Assembly (NCBI GenBank): GCA_028866995.1
Contig: JAGWHD010000001.1
Coordinates: forward strand, 119,218 to 183,217
Length of the DNA stretch: 64,000 nt
Source of the DNA: Microcaldota archaeon
Lineage (GTDB): Archaea; Micrarchaeota; Micrarchaeia; Micrarchaeales; CABMGC01
Direction: 5' to 3'
A model generated the notes under the pieces. The model was not told the DNA's origin. It made no database searches and was given only the letters and a program-made list of their open reading frames with translations. Within the stretch, counting starts at the first letter, position 1, and each line of letters begins with the position of its first letter. The translations under genes were made by a program, and so were the position numbers. Of the stretch, positions 56,431-64,000 are shown piece after piece.

Positions 56431-56766
56431 ATGTCAAGGAGAGAGAAGGATAATGACGAGATATGGTTGATAAGGAAGCTTCTGAGCAAGCCCAACTACG
56501 CGGTCCTGAAGCTGCTGATGATAAAGTCGCCTAGGACGACAAGGGAGCTCTACACCCTACTCGGCAAGAAGTTCACAAGGAAGACGCTCATCATAACGCT
56601 GAGGAACCTCTCGATGAACCTGAGCGTCCTGCAGCCGACGCACATAAGGACCGAGCGCGGCTACGACTTGGGGTACAACATAAACCCGAGGCTCAAGGAG
56701 GTCATAAAGTCAGTGGAGAAGTTCGAGAAGGTAGTCGACAGCATAACCAACGCCAAGGGCAGCTAG
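56431..56766 (+). CDS. Winged-helix transcriptional regulator (111 aa)
   Basis: ATG 56431 is about 33 bases behind TTTATAAAA (56394-56402), so the leader is very short. Residues 12-85 form a winged helix (PNYAVLKLLMIKSPRTTREL, then helix 3 GKKFTRKTLIITLRNL, wing with HIRTERGYDLGYN). The C-terminal helix probably dimerises. It is divergent from the second pilus operon and is the best candidate regulator. Ends overlapping the Lrp gene's end. Confidence 0.75.
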   Translation: MSRREKDNDEIWLIRKLLSKPNYAVLKLLMIKSPRTTRELYTLLGKKFTRKTLIITLRNLSMNLSVLQPTHIRTERGYDLGYNINPRLKEVIKSVEKFEKVVDSITNAKGS

Positions 56767-57236
56767 CCCTTCTCGACGCTGGCCCCCTGCGATTCCTTCA
56801 TGGTCCTGGAGATTATCTCGACCTTTACCTCGCCTACGGGCAGCCTGCCCATCTCGTCCTTGACGAAAGCGCTCAGCTGCTCCAGGTTCTGGTGCCCCGT
56901 CTTGGCTATGAAGCTCCAGCCACCTATCGGCACGTACAGCGACTCTATGCTCCTCGCCTTGTATAGCGATTCCGCTATCCTGTCGTGCTCCTCCTTCGAG
57001 ACGTTCCTCTGCAGCTTCAGGTATATGAGCGCTTCAAGCCTCCCGGATATGAGGCTCGAGTCTATCCTGGTGGTATGGCCGACTATGATGCCCTCCTTCC
57101 GCATGGCCTCTATCCTCCTGTATACGGTGGCATTGGTCGTGCCCGCCTCGTCGGCTATCTTCGAGAGCCTGGGCGACAGCATCGATGATTCCTGGAGAAG
57201 TCCAAGTATGCGCATGTCGAGCTTGTCGAGCTTCAT
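56763..57236 (-). CDS. Lrp/AsnC-family transcriptional regulator
   Basis: ATG 57236 (MKLDKLDMRILGLLQESSML) has GGTG just upstream; an extra three codons to 57245 are possible. The N-terminal helix-turn-helix reads SKIADEAGTTNATVYRRIEA; the C-terminal part has the RAM-type beta-alpha fold (LEALIYLKLQ, then SLYVPIGGWSFIAKTG). Lrp-type proteins bind amino acids and control metabolism or their own gene. Faces the FNR gene across a shared palindromic TATA region at about 57275. Confidence 0.88.
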   Translation of the reverse strand: MKLDKLDMRILGLLQESSMLSPRLSKIADEAGTTNATVYRRIEAMRKEGIIVGHTTRIDSSLISGRLEALIYLKLQRNVSKEEHDRIAESLYKARSIESLYVPIGGWSFIAKTGHQNLEQLSAFVKDEMGRLPVGEVKVEIISRTMKESQGASVEKG

Positions 57237-57321
57237 GAACACCAATAGAGATTTAATATGTTCCTATCTTTATATAATCGACTAATGTGGTTGGAGCATT
57301 AGCCTGCGGATTGCGTTTTCA

Positions 57322-58086
57322 ATGGTTTATACGATGGCCGAATCGATGCAAGTGTCTGAAAAGCTGTACAGGCTCGCTGAGAAGGTGGATGAGACCCCTG
57401 AGGTGCTGACGGTGAGATTCGCGCCAGAGGACGGTGTTGAGATGAACTTCGATCCGGGCATGTTCGTGAACATAACAGGCGTCGACAGGGAGAACAAGCG
57501 CTACTTGCAGAAGGCCTTCTCCATAGCGTCGGACCCCGCTGCGCCCGTAATGGAGTTCTACATAGTCAAGAGGCCGCATGTCGGGACATCTCTCGAGCAT
57601 ACATCGCACTTCGTGGAGGCCACCATAGGCGACGGATACTACATCAAAGGACCGTACGGGCAGTTCAGGTTCAGGCCCAGCGAGAACAAGAAGGTACTGT
57701 TCGTCGCAGGGGGCACAGGATTGGCTCCGTTCGTATCGATGCTCAGGCAGATAGACAGGCTCAAGTCCGGAAACGACGTGGACCTGCTGTACAGCGTCAA
57801 GTACCCAACTGAGATTATAAGGAAGCAGGAGCTGGAGCAGACAGCGAAGAGCATCAACCTCAAGACCACTGTCACTGTGACAAGGCCGCAGCCCGGAGAC
57901 GGCTGGAGCGGCGAGATAGGGCATGTCAATGCCGACATGATAAAGAGGCACTCTCCTGACGTTGTTGAGAGGACATGCTACATATGCGGGCCTCCCGCAT
58001 TCGTCAAGGCTGTGAAGGACGCTCTGACATCGCTTGGAGTCAAGCCTGAGAGGATATCTGCAGACGTCTGGGACACTGGAGCCTGA
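57322..58086 (+). CDS. FNR-type flavoprotein oxidoreductase (ferredoxin/NAD(P)H reductase-like)
   Basis: The protein of up to 254 residues has an N-terminal FAD-binding barrel with KAFSIASDP, a variant of RxYS, and a GPYGQFRF segment, then the NAD(P)-binding domain with FVAGGTGLAPFVSM and the final CGPPAFVKAVKDAL. No iron-sulfur cluster ligand follows. Such enzymes shuttle electrons between NAD(P)H and ferredoxin or flavodoxin. Three ATG codons (57322, 57334, 57346) are possible starts. Stands alone; redox partner not in the window. Confidence 0.88.
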   Translation: MVYTMAESMQVSEKLYRLAEKVDETPEVLTVRFAPEDGVEMNFDPGMFVNITGVDRENKRYLQKAFSIASDPAAPVMEFYIVKRPHVGTSLEHTSHFVEATIGDGYYIKGPYGQFRFRPSENKKVLFVAGGTGLAPFVSMLRQIDRLKSGNDVDLLYSVKYPTEIIRKQELEQTAKSINLKTTVTVTRPQPGDGWSGEIGHVNADMIKRHSPDVVERTCYICGPPAFVKAVKDALTSLGVKPERISADVWDTGA

Positions 58087-58153
58087 AGGGCACGGGCGAG
58101 TATATAAGCTTTGGTCGTGCAGTAGATTAGTTCATGCGATTTTTGGGGTAACA

Positions 58154-60616
58154 ATGGCAGCGGTCGTTTCATCGGAGGAGGTTGCGGAAACCGGGAAGAG
58201 GAAGAAGGAGGATGCCTCGGACCGGGAGAGCACGATAGAGCGCTGGAACAGGCTGAGGAACAACGTTGACTGCGCGGCATGCGGCGTAGACCCCAAGACA
58301 GGACTGAAGATGACTGAGGAGCAGCGAAGGAGGACAGGAAAGCAGCTCAGGGAGGAGCTCAAGGAGTTCGTCGAGATGCATGCGGAGGAGATAGTGCAGG
58401 CTGCGGCAGCGGGCATATCGCAGAAGGAGGCCCTGGGCATCAAGGATGCGCTGAAAAACCTCGATTCGTTCGTGACAGGAGAGCTGCTCTTCGCTATACA
58501 GGAGACCAAGGAGGTGCACGCGCTTACCAACGGCGACTTCCTTGGCAGGATGAAGGCGTTGGACGACGACATAGCGGGATCGCTGCTGTTCGAGGTCAGG
58601 GCCACAGGCAACGTCGCAGCGCTGACAGACGAGAGGCTGTTCCAGGGGCATGCTGCCAGCTTCTTCAACAGGCTCGGGACCGAGGCCGCAAGCGAGTGGT
58701 TCTATTCGATAGGTGACACGGGCAACGTCGCAGCGCTGACAAGCAGGGAGGCGCTCAGCGACAAGGTCCTGGGTGTGATAAGGCAGGACGGCAAGGTGTC
58801 GAGCGAGCTGTCCAAGGCGATAGGCGAGACGGACAGGGTAGATGCGCTTACGAGCGACAGGTTCCTGGGTTTCATGAAGTCGGTTGATACCGCCTTCGCT
58901 TCGGAATACATGTCAGCGATATGGTGCACGGGGAAGGTGGATGAGTTGACGAACGGATCGACGTTCGGCTCCTTCAGGAACGGCGCAACGGGCCTGTGGA
59001 AGGATGTTGCAAGGATGTTCGAAGGCAGCAGGAAGGGCATCGAGAGGGTCATCATGGCCAAGCCAGGAGACCGGCAGCACGACAGAGGAGCGAAGCTTGC
59101 CATGCAGGCGCTCTTCGCTTCTGGGCACAGCGTGGTATACATAGGGGATGTGCAGACGCACGCGCAGGTCCTCGCGGCTGCGCGAAGGGAGGGCGCTACC
59201 GCCATAGGGTTCAGCATGGCCAGCAACCTCGACAAAAAGATAGCGCTAGAGACGGTTAAGGCGGTGAGCGTGCAGGGCCTCTCAGGCATAAGGATATTCG
59301 GGGGAGGGATGCTTGCGCAGGAGGCGACGAAGGAATTGGAGCAGAGCGGGATAAGGCTTTTCAACGGCAGCGCGGGAATGCTGGAGTTCCTGAATGGAAG
59401 GAGGGTTCAGCGGGCAGATCCTGTCGCAGTCATTCACGGGAACGGATACGGCATGATGCAAAGGGCAGTGCTTGCAGCGAACAGCAGCCAGGTGCAGAAC
59501 TTGGCTGTAATAAGGTCGATGACCAAAACAAACGGCACAGTGCATATGGCGCAGCTCTCAGTCTCAGTTCCGATACATATGGTAAAGGACATTCGCAAGG
59601 CTGTACACCATGAACAGCATGAATCTGTGACGCTCAATGGAGTCGCAAAGACCGTGGCAAAGATACGCGCAGAACTGGTAATGGAAAAGAACGCGGTCAA
59701 AGGAATGGCGATGCATGCGAACGCAAGGCAGGTTGTTGCTGTCTCTGCGCTGCTTGCAAACGCAAGCCTGCATCGCAACATGATGCAGATGAACGCCGAA
59801 GCGTTGCTGGTCGTTGGCATGGCAAGGCAGGGCAGCAAAGCAGTTGCAAATGCCGAGAGGCTGGCTGCCCGCATGCACGCTGGCAATGCTTACATGAGGT
59901 TCGGAGGGGTTTCGGGATTTCAGAGAAGGGCAGCGGCAGGCACGCAGACCGGGAATACTGCTGCAATGCGGCATGATGCTGTTGTGACAGTAGGCGGCAA
60001 GGCGCAGGCACGCAAGGCAGACATGCCAAAAACTCCAGCAACAACGAGGGTGAGTACAAGAAAGGGGAGCGTTTCGATGACTGCGGCATACGAAGTCCCG
60101 AGCGCGGTGTCGCTTGGCGCAATAAGGAGCCTTTCAACTTCTACAAACAGCAGACTAGTTTCATATTATACAATATCAAGGCAGAAGGCTGGAAAGGTTA
60201 ATGCCCCTGCGGCTGTTCAGGCGAAGAAGGCCATATCTGTAGACAGCGTTGCATCAGTGTCTGCAGCATCGTCGCAGAGGGAGGGGATTGTTGCGCGGCA
60301 GATCCTTCGCCAGCAGCTTAGCATGGTGCACAGGATAGAGAAGCCAGTAGTCTCTGGCAGGGCAAGAACGCTTGCGGCCTATATCCAGAGCCAGGCACAG
60401 GTACGGATGGAAGGCATGCCTGCGCGGAAGGGGATGCCGGTGATTTCCTCACGTGACAGTAGAAAAGGACTCCTCAAACGGACAATGGCGACCATTCTTA
60501 GGCTCATCTTAGGAAGCGAGATTGTAGTGGTTAAAGAGCGCAAGCAGAAAGGTATGATAGTTGCAAACAGAAGCAACCCTTCTGATCAGGATGATCCCGA
60601 ATCATCTTTTGTATGA
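58154..60616 (+). CDS. Large protein with helical repeats, a cobalamin-binding-like domain and a long basic tail
   Basis: ATG 58154, with GGGGT before it and TATATAAG at 58101-58108, gives 820 residues; the frame is open further upstream but without need. Residues 95-290 have four or five repeats of about 45 residues built around TGNVAALT (also as VHALT, VDALT, VDELT). Residues 297-416 closely follow the cobalamin-binding domain of methylmalonyl-CoA mutases: AKPGDRQHDRGAKL with the cobalt-ligand histidine (about 309), AIGFSMAS and FGGGMLAQE; the usual aspartate two residues before the histidine is arginine. The remaining 400 residues are basic, rich in A, V, M and S and probably disordered. 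No catalytic mutase part. A sensor or scaffold, perhaps without cobalamin. Confidence 0.75.
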   Translation: MAAVVSSEEVAETGKRKKEDASDRESTIERWNRLRNNVDCAACGVDPKTGLKMTEEQRRRTGKQLREELKEFVEMHAEEIVQAAAAGISQKEALGIKDALKNLDSFVTGELLFAIQETKEVHALTNGDFLGRMKALDDDIAGSLLFEVRATGNVAALTDERLFQGHAASFFNRLGTEAASEWFYSIGDTGNVAALTSREALSDKVLGVIRQDGKVSSELSKAIGETDRVDALTSDRFLGFMKSVDTAFASEYMSAIWCTGKVDELTNGSTFGSFRNGATGLWKDVARMFEGSRKGIERVIMAKPGDRQHDRGAKLAMQALFASGHSVVYIGDVQTHAQVLAAARREGATAIGFSMASNLDKKIALETVKAVSVQGLSGIRIFGGGMLAQEATKELEQSGIRLFNGSAGMLEFLNGRRVQRADPVAVIHGNGYGMMQRAVLAANSSQVQNLAVIRSMTKTNGTVHMAQLSVSVPIHMVKDIRKAVHHEQHESVTLNGVAKTVAKIRAELVMEKNAVKGMAMHANARQVVAVSALLANASLHRNMMQMNAEALLVVGMARQGSKAVANAERLAARMHAGNAYMRFGGVSGFQRRAAAGTQTGNTAAMRHDAVVTVGGKAQARKADMPKTPATTRVSTRKGSVSMTAAYEVPSAVSLGAIRSLSTSTNSRLVSYYTISRQKAGKVNAPAAVQAKKAISVDSVASVSAASSQREGIVARQILRQQLSMVHRIEKPVVSGRARTLAAYIQSQAQVRMEGMPARKGMPVISSRDSRKGLLKRTMATILRLILGSEIVVVKERKQKGMIVANRSNPSDQDDPESSFV

Positions 60617-60883
60617 ATAGTGACAGATCGCCTTTCTAAACCTTCCCTTGAAGTTCTTTGAGAGGTAATCGTGCAGCTCTCCGTTTCCATCGTTCTGGCA
60701 TGCATTAACTATCAACCCGTAATCACCCTCAGATACTAGCACCTCCTTTATCTCCTCCAGCTTTAGGAGTTTCAATATTGTCCTGTTTAGATTAGCGTTG
60801 TCTGTAGGTCTTATGAAGAAGAGCCTGTGCAAGCTTGCCTTCCTCACAGTAGCTCTATTGTTGCTCTTTCTCTCCATCCCCAT
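60602..60883 (-). CDS. Stand-alone RAM-like (Lrp C-terminal) domain protein, 93 aa
   Basis: The sequence ASLHRLFFIRPTDNANLNRT followed by LLKLEEIKEVLVSEGDYGLI fits the beta-alpha-beta start of Lrp ligand-binding domains, without the DNA-binding half. It begins with MGMERKSN; a start at the second methionine is possible. It could bind an amino acid or pair with an Lrp-type regulator such as the one at 61294-62295. The last 15 bases overlap the convergent gene. Confidence 0.6.
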   Translation of the reverse strand: MGMERKSNNRATVRKASLHRLFFIRPTDNANLNRTILKLLKLEEIKEVLVSEGDYGLIVNACQNDGNGELHDYLSKNFKGRFRKAICHYSYKR

Positions 60884-60902
60884 CCCATATTAATGCGCTT
60901 CC

Positions 60903-61202
60903 TTATTCATTTCCTTTGCATGCCTGTATGTGCCAGAGGAAATCTGCCGGCTCCTCGTAGATATCGTTGCACATGAAGCAAGCATAAGATTGCGCATTAT
61001 CGTTTGGCTCTGGATTCGCCATGTCCTTATCTGTCTTCTGTATTAACCTAGAAAATGAGTACATCAAAGCATTTGTGATGGTTTTAAACATAGGAGCGTT
61101 ATGGGGGATGCGGGTATAAGGTATTGGGTTGGTAATCGGGTTGCCCAGTGCGTCGACCACAGTCGATGCTGAAGGGTCCATATAATCAGTTTCCTTTCCC
61201 AT
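60903..61202 (-). CDS. Zinc-finger protein, 99 aa
   Basis: ATG 61202 has GGGGA six bases before it. The last 30 residues contain CFMC, then after twelve residues H, then C (CFMC...WHIQAC), a CCHC-type zinc finger. The first 60 residues are polar with many prolines and asparagines. Possibly a DNA- or protein-binding accessory; nothing more can be said. An operator-like pair of TGTCAA/TTGACA lies upstream. Confidence 0.6.
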   Translation of the reverse strand: MGKETDYMDPSASTVVDALGNPITNPIPYTRIPHNAPMFKTITNALMYSFSRLIQKTDKDMANPEPNDNAQSYACFMCNDIYEEPADFLWHIQACKGNE

Positions 61203-61255
61203 CGCATTCCCCAAGAAGTATTATGGCAGCGCTGGTTAATATAGGGTTTGTATTT

Positions 61256-61283
61256 TGTCAAATATATTTGCTAAAAGTTGACA
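61256..61283 (-). promoter_or_regulatory. Inverted repeat TGTCAA...TTGACA before the zinc-finger gene
   Basis: TGTCAA (61256-61261) and TTGACA (61278-61283) are inverted with centres about 22 bases apart, two turns of the helix. The same element (TTTGAC/GTCAAA) lies before the regulator and transporter at 62329-62347, so one protein, probably the Lrp-like regulator between them, may bind both. Confidence 0.45.
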
Positions 61284-61293
61284 TTTTGTAAAG

Positions 61294-62295
61294 CTATTTA
61301 TTCCACCTAAACCTGCGATAGTTACTCATCATGTCCAGGTTCCTGAAAGGGTATGATCCCTTGATCACGCCTGTGATCTCGGCAGATTTCATGTGCACGC
61401 GCTCCTGATTGAATATACTCTTATGGGCGACAATGCCACCTTTGATTGCCGCCTTTTTGTCATCGAAGAGTGCAATCCCTAGGAACCTATAGCTGCCACT
61501 CATTGGAGCCAGCAATTGGAATGTGTTGAATAGGGGCATATCTTGGTCATATTGCCTGTAATATTCCATCATCTGGACAGACCTGAAATGGGAAGTCTTA
61601 TTGAAATGGTAGTTTGTTGTATACGCCAACACATACTTTAATGGGGACTTTGCGAGAGATATCGTAAACCTCTTGATTAGGCCATTCCTCAGAAGAGAGA
61701 ATATTCGGTAATGGACGGTAGTTCTTCCTATTCCCAGCTTTGATGATATCTCGCTGATTCCGATTCTACTATCATCGTTCAGGAGTGCCATTATCGCTTT
61801 GTCTTTATCATTAACGTTTTGGGCCATAGAATTGAGGGTACCGGAGTTGATAGGCATATAACCGAAGTTTGTGAGCATCAGTTGGCTTGGGTATATGTCA
61901 ACACCGTAATCTGCGAGCTTGCCTGGTAGAAGGCTCTCCCACACAATGTAATCCATGGGATTTGTCGCTACTGCATGGATGATAAGGTCAAAATCTCCAT
62001 TGCACAAAAAGGCGCAGTTTATATGGTCGTCTCCGGCAAACAGTTCTCTCAGTTCTCCTAACGAGGGTTTTTTCTCGAGTCTTATTAGAAGCAGATGCCT
62101 TTGCGTTATCCCGAGCTTGTCTTCATCGAACTCCAAACCGAATTTCACACCGTAGCTGCTTGAAACATCTGCAAGAACCTTCGCCGCAGTTATTCTTGAG
62201 CACTTCAACTTTTTTGCCAAGTCAGTTATTGATATCCTGGAGTTGGTACTCAGTTCTCTCAGAATGCTCTTTGTTCTGAAACCGTATATTGGCAT
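61294..62295 (-). CDS. Lrp-like regulator with two helix-turn-helix domains
   Basis: The 333-residue protein has an N-terminal helix-turn-helix (ISITDLAKKLKCSRITAAKV), a first RAM-like domain (RHLLLIRLEKKPSLGELREL), a second helix-turn-helix at about 165-215 (GISEISSKLGIGRTTVHYRI) and a second RAM-like domain. This duplicated build is known in archaeal Lrp relatives. It is divergent from the transporter gene, and the palindrome at 62329-62347 between them is the likely operator. It may adjust transport to a ligand, perhaps an amino acid. Confidence 0.82.
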   Translation of the reverse strand: MPIYGFRTKSILRELSTNSRISITDLAKKLKCSRITAAKVLADVSSSYGVKFGLEFDEDKLGITQRHLLLIRLEKKPSLGELRELFAGDDHINCAFLCNGDFDLIIHAVATNPMDYIVWESLLPGKLADYGVDIYPSQLMLTNFGYMPINSGTLNSMAQNVNDKDKAIMALLNDDSRIGISEISSKLGIGRTTVHYRIFSLLRNGLIKRFTISLAKSPLKYVLAYTTNYHFNKTSHFRSVQMMEYYRQYDQDMPLFNTFQLLAPMSGSYRFLGIALFDDKKAAIKGGIVAHKSIFNQERVHMKSAEITGVIKGSYPFRNLDMMSNYRRFRWNK

Positions 62296-62328
62296 ATGCT
62301 ATAACTTTGCAGCAAGACTAATATACAT

Positions 62329-62347
62329 TTTGACAAATTAAGTCAAA
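62329..62347. promoter_or_regulatory. Operator-like palindrome between regulator and transporter
   Basis: TTTGAC (62329-62334) and GTCAAA (62342-62347), separated by seven AT bases, lie between the two divergent start codons. The motif recurs at 61256-61283. Confidence 0.5.
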
Positions 62348-62370
62348 TTTCCGCTAATATTTGTATACCA

Positions 62371-62378
62371 TTTATAAG
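62371..62378 (+). promoter_or_regulatory. TATA box of the transporter gene (leaderless start)
   Basis: TTTATAAG is centred 26 bases before ATG 62400, predicting transcription from the start codon. Confidence 0.6.
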
Positions 62379-62399
62379 GCAAGGAATTGATGTAGATTT

Positions 62400-63671
62400 A
62401 TGTTGCAGAGACACAAAGGATACATTTTCATAGCACTGGCAGTTATAGAGCTGTCCTTTCTGCCGATTCTTTCCTCTATTGGAGCCTCTAAGCTCGGCAC
62501 TATACCGCTACTATTCCTCACGTTCCTCACCGCATCCGCAGTCTCTTTTGCTTTACTATATGCTAAAAAGAGGATTGGGGCCCTACTTAACATCTTGGCA
62601 GATAAGGAAGCGATGGTGGTGATAATTGCTGCAGGATTGCTAAATTACGCAGCTTCGCAGCTTTTCTTGACCATGGGCACGCTTGGAACAGGGCCCATAG
62701 TCACAAGCCTTATCCTTAAGCTATGGCCCATATTCATGGCCTTGATGCTGCCCTTCACTTTGAGGACGAGGGTAAGAAAGACGCAACTTACAGCATTAGC
62801 GCTAGGGTTCCTCGGAATATATATACTTGTTACCCAAGGCACGCTATCTCTGCCAGGCAATCTTGGCATCACTATATTCATTGTATTCACGGTGATATCG
62901 ACTATGGCAACGGCCATGTCAAATGTGATCATAAGATCCCATAACTACGATATTTATGCGCAGGTTTTCCTATTCAACGCTTCGTCGCTTGCTTTATTCG
63001 CCGGTCTTGCCATGCCTGGAATCTGGGCCGGGCAGTTTACGCATATCGATACAAGCAGCATAATCTCCTTCCTGTTTTTGGGGAGCATAACCTACAGCAT
63101 AGGCGCGATTATGTTCTTTTATGCGCTTAAGACCCTAAACCCAGTTTTTGTAGGCAACGCTACTTATGCGACCCCCTTCCTTACGATATTATTCTCAGTG
63201 ATACTTGTAGGCTCACAGGTGCATGGCTACTATTTTGTAGCATTGGCATTCATATTTGCGGCGCTTTTCGTCCAGCAGCGCAGCTCGAACAAAGCCCTGA
63301 AGTATATACCTAGCAAGGGACAGAAATGGCCTTACGCGCTGTTCGACATAACAGGCGTATTCGTCTCCAATAAAGGCACATACATCCCCAATAGCATACG
63401 TGGAAAGGGTCGCGCTTTGGCCACAATAGTCGATAAGGATGCTTACAAAAGCATCTATGCAAAATCGCTATCAGGTGCTGATATCATAATGTTTACAAAT
63501 AATAAACTGCACCCCGACGTATCATCAGAAGAGCTTGAATTCATGGAGAGCATAATGGCCCCGAAAGGAAACGAGCTGATATTGGTAGGCATAGGAAATC
63601 CTGAAAAAATAGAGGACACTTTCAGCCGCATGTATTATGCGTCTGGCAGCGCTCCTCAGATGCCGAGATGA
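62400..63671 (+). CDS. DMT/EamA-type transporter with a C-terminal cytoplasmic domain
   Basis: The 423-residue protein has ten hydrophobic helices in two repeats, typical of the drug/metabolite transporter superfamily (for example ALALGFLGIYILVTQGTLSL at the end of repeat one, and TYATPFLTILFSVILVG in repeat two). About 120 residues beyond the last helix form a soluble domain with a KYIPSKGQKWPYALFDITGV start; this extension is unusual for EamA proteins and is not recognised. Substrate unknown: amino acids or nucleotides are possible, and an Lrp-like regulator next door favours amino acids. Confidence 0.8.
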   Translation: MLQRHKGYIFIALAVIELSFLPILSSIGASKLGTIPLLFLTFLTASAVSFALLYAKKRIGALLNILADKEAMVVIIAAGLLNYAASQLFLTMGTLGTGPIVTSLILKLWPIFMALMLPFTLRTRVRKTQLTALALGFLGIYILVTQGTLSLPGNLGITIFIVFTVISTMATAMSNVIIRSHNYDIYAQVFLFNASSLALFAGLAMPGIWAGQFTHIDTSSIISFLFLGSITYSIGAIMFFYALKTLNPVFVGNATYATPFLTILFSVILVGSQVHGYYFVALAFIFAALFVQQRSSNKALKYIPSKGQKWPYALFDITGVFVSNKGTYIPNSIRGKGRALATIVDKDAYKSIYAKSLSGADIIMFTNNKLHPDVSSEELEFMESIMAPKGNELILVGIGNPEKIEDTFSRMYYASGSAPQMPR

Positions 63672-63715
63672 TCGACTTGACTAAAGTCTTAAGAAGGCAA
63701 CCAGCCGTTCCGAAA

Positions 63716-63725
63716 GATATTAAAG
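63716..63725 (+). promoter_or_regulatory. TATA box of 5S rRNA
   Basis: GATATTAAAG is centred about 26 bases before position 63746, where the 5S rRNA begins, showing that this gene is transcribed on its own. Confidence 0.65.
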
Positions 63726-63745
63726 ATTGACAGTCCATACATATC

Positions 63746-63862
63746 TGTCAAACGGCCATAGGAACGGGGAAACGCCCAAACACATACCGAACTTGGAAGC
63801 TAAGCCTGTTCACGATATGCAATACTGCCCTAACGGGCGGGAAAACATATTGCTGTTTGGCA
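63746..63862 (+). rRNA. rrf: 5S ribosomal RNA
   Basis: The stretch contains the conserved 5S segments ACGGCCATAGGAACGGGGAA, ACATACCGAACTTGGAAGCT and AAGCC, and the closing helix pairs TGTCAAAC (63746-63753) with GTTTGGCA (63855-63862). Length is 117 bases. No 16S, 23S or tRNA lies within reach, so the 5S gene is unlinked from the other rRNA genes, as in many archaea with reduced genomes. The open reading frame over it is not a gene. Confidence 0.95.
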
Positions 63863-63892
63863 CTATATTTAGACCCTTAGCCCTGGCTTTGG

Positions 63893-64000
63893 CTACTCCC
63901 TCCTTGCCCGCTTTGCGTGACCTGCCGTTATCTGCTCTTCGGAGAGTATGACAGCCAGGTGCGCGCCGCCGCTGTGGTTGACCAAAGACTCGTACCTGTC
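63893..64000 (-). CDS. C-terminal end of an unrecognised protein (runs off the window)
   Basis: The complement reads in one frame to a TAG at 63895-63893, ending in HLAVILSEEQITAGHAKRAR and two more residues. Codon choice suits the neighbours. Only 35 residues are visible, too few to assign a family. Convergent with 5S rRNA. Confidence 0.5.
   Translation of the reverse strand, partial: DRYESLVNHSGGAHLAVILSEEQITAGHAKRARRE

Noticed and set aside
58034-58153. Upstream extension of the cobalamin-domain protein
   Set aside because: The extension overlaps the end of the FNR gene and contains the TATA box at 58101-58108; ATG 58154 has its own ribosome-binding site.
63727-63951. 74-codon frame over 5S rRNA
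   Set aside because: The sequence is fully explained by the 5S rRNA and its flanks.
1-64000. CRISPR array or insertion sequence
   Set aside because: No regular repeat-spacer pattern and no transposase-like gene was seen. The direct repeats found are single pairs (591/1693) or lie in protein-domain coding sequence.

Overview
The window reads as chromosomal DNA of a small-genome archaeon. Informational genes are of archaeal type: DNA topoisomerase VI subunit B, a Dim2/Pno1-like KH protein, eS6, aIF2-gamma and a Cdc48 ATPase. TATA boxes lie 20-30 bases before starts, and several starts look leaderless. A 5S rRNA stands alone with its own promoter. The wealth of class III (type IV pilin-like) signal sequences, LamG-bearing surface proteins and tightly packed, overlapping genes suggests a DPANN archaeon of the Micrarchaeota/ARMAN type; that placement is inference from gene content and was not tested by phylogeny.

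Left edge (1-1.8 kb): a partial HAD-family nucleotidase, a 5'-truncated remnant of GMP synthase, and a Fic-family gene with four copies of a 10-base operator-like repeat. The Fic gene lies between two 20-bp direct repeats, one of which covers the 3' end of a tRNA-Cys gene. This is the layout of a small element integrated at a tRNA.

Main block (1.8-39 kb): about 37 kb of cell-surface machinery. It opens with a CBS protein and five pilin-like proteins, three of them giants carrying LamG, PQQ-like and kelch domains (2.96-13.05 kb, plus strand). These converge on a minus-strand archaeal pilus-assembly set: coiled-coil/winged-helix protein, secretion ATPase, small internally duplicated protein and two TadC-type membrane proteins (18.56-13.1 kb). 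Then come a VirB2-like small membrane protein, a GT-C-like membrane enzyme, six tandem, translationally coupled VirB6/TrbL-like polytopic proteins (22.0-29.6 kb), a glycine-rich membrane protein, two related membrane-anchored proteins that may correspond to VirB3 plus the VirB4 N-domain, a VirB4/HerA-like ATPase, a zinc-ribbon membrane protein, a LamG pilin, coiled-coil and small proteins, and an 809-residue membrane-anchored surface protein. Together they look like a type IV secretion/conjugation-like apparatus combined with an adhesive pilus.

Housekeeping block (39-50 kb): top6B and KH protein, a winged-helix protein behind a palindrome-rich leader, an M20 peptidase, a GNAT protein with an HTH neighbour, a DHH phosphoesterase, and the operon cdc48-eS6-NUDIX-aIF2gamma.

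Second pilus operon (56.3-50.2 kb, minus strand): ATPase, two TadC halves and seven small pilin-like proteins. One of these (52517-52720) has no ATG, GTG or TTG start and seems to begin at ATT behind a strong Shine-Dalgarno sequence.

Right part (56.4-64 kb): a winged-helix and an Lrp-type regulator, an FNR-type flavoprotein, a large protein with helical repeats, a cobalamin-binding-like domain and a basic tail, a RAM-like domain protein, a zinc-finger protein, a two-HTH Lrp-like regulator divergent from a DMT/EamA transporter, 5S rRNA, and the end of an unrecognised gene.
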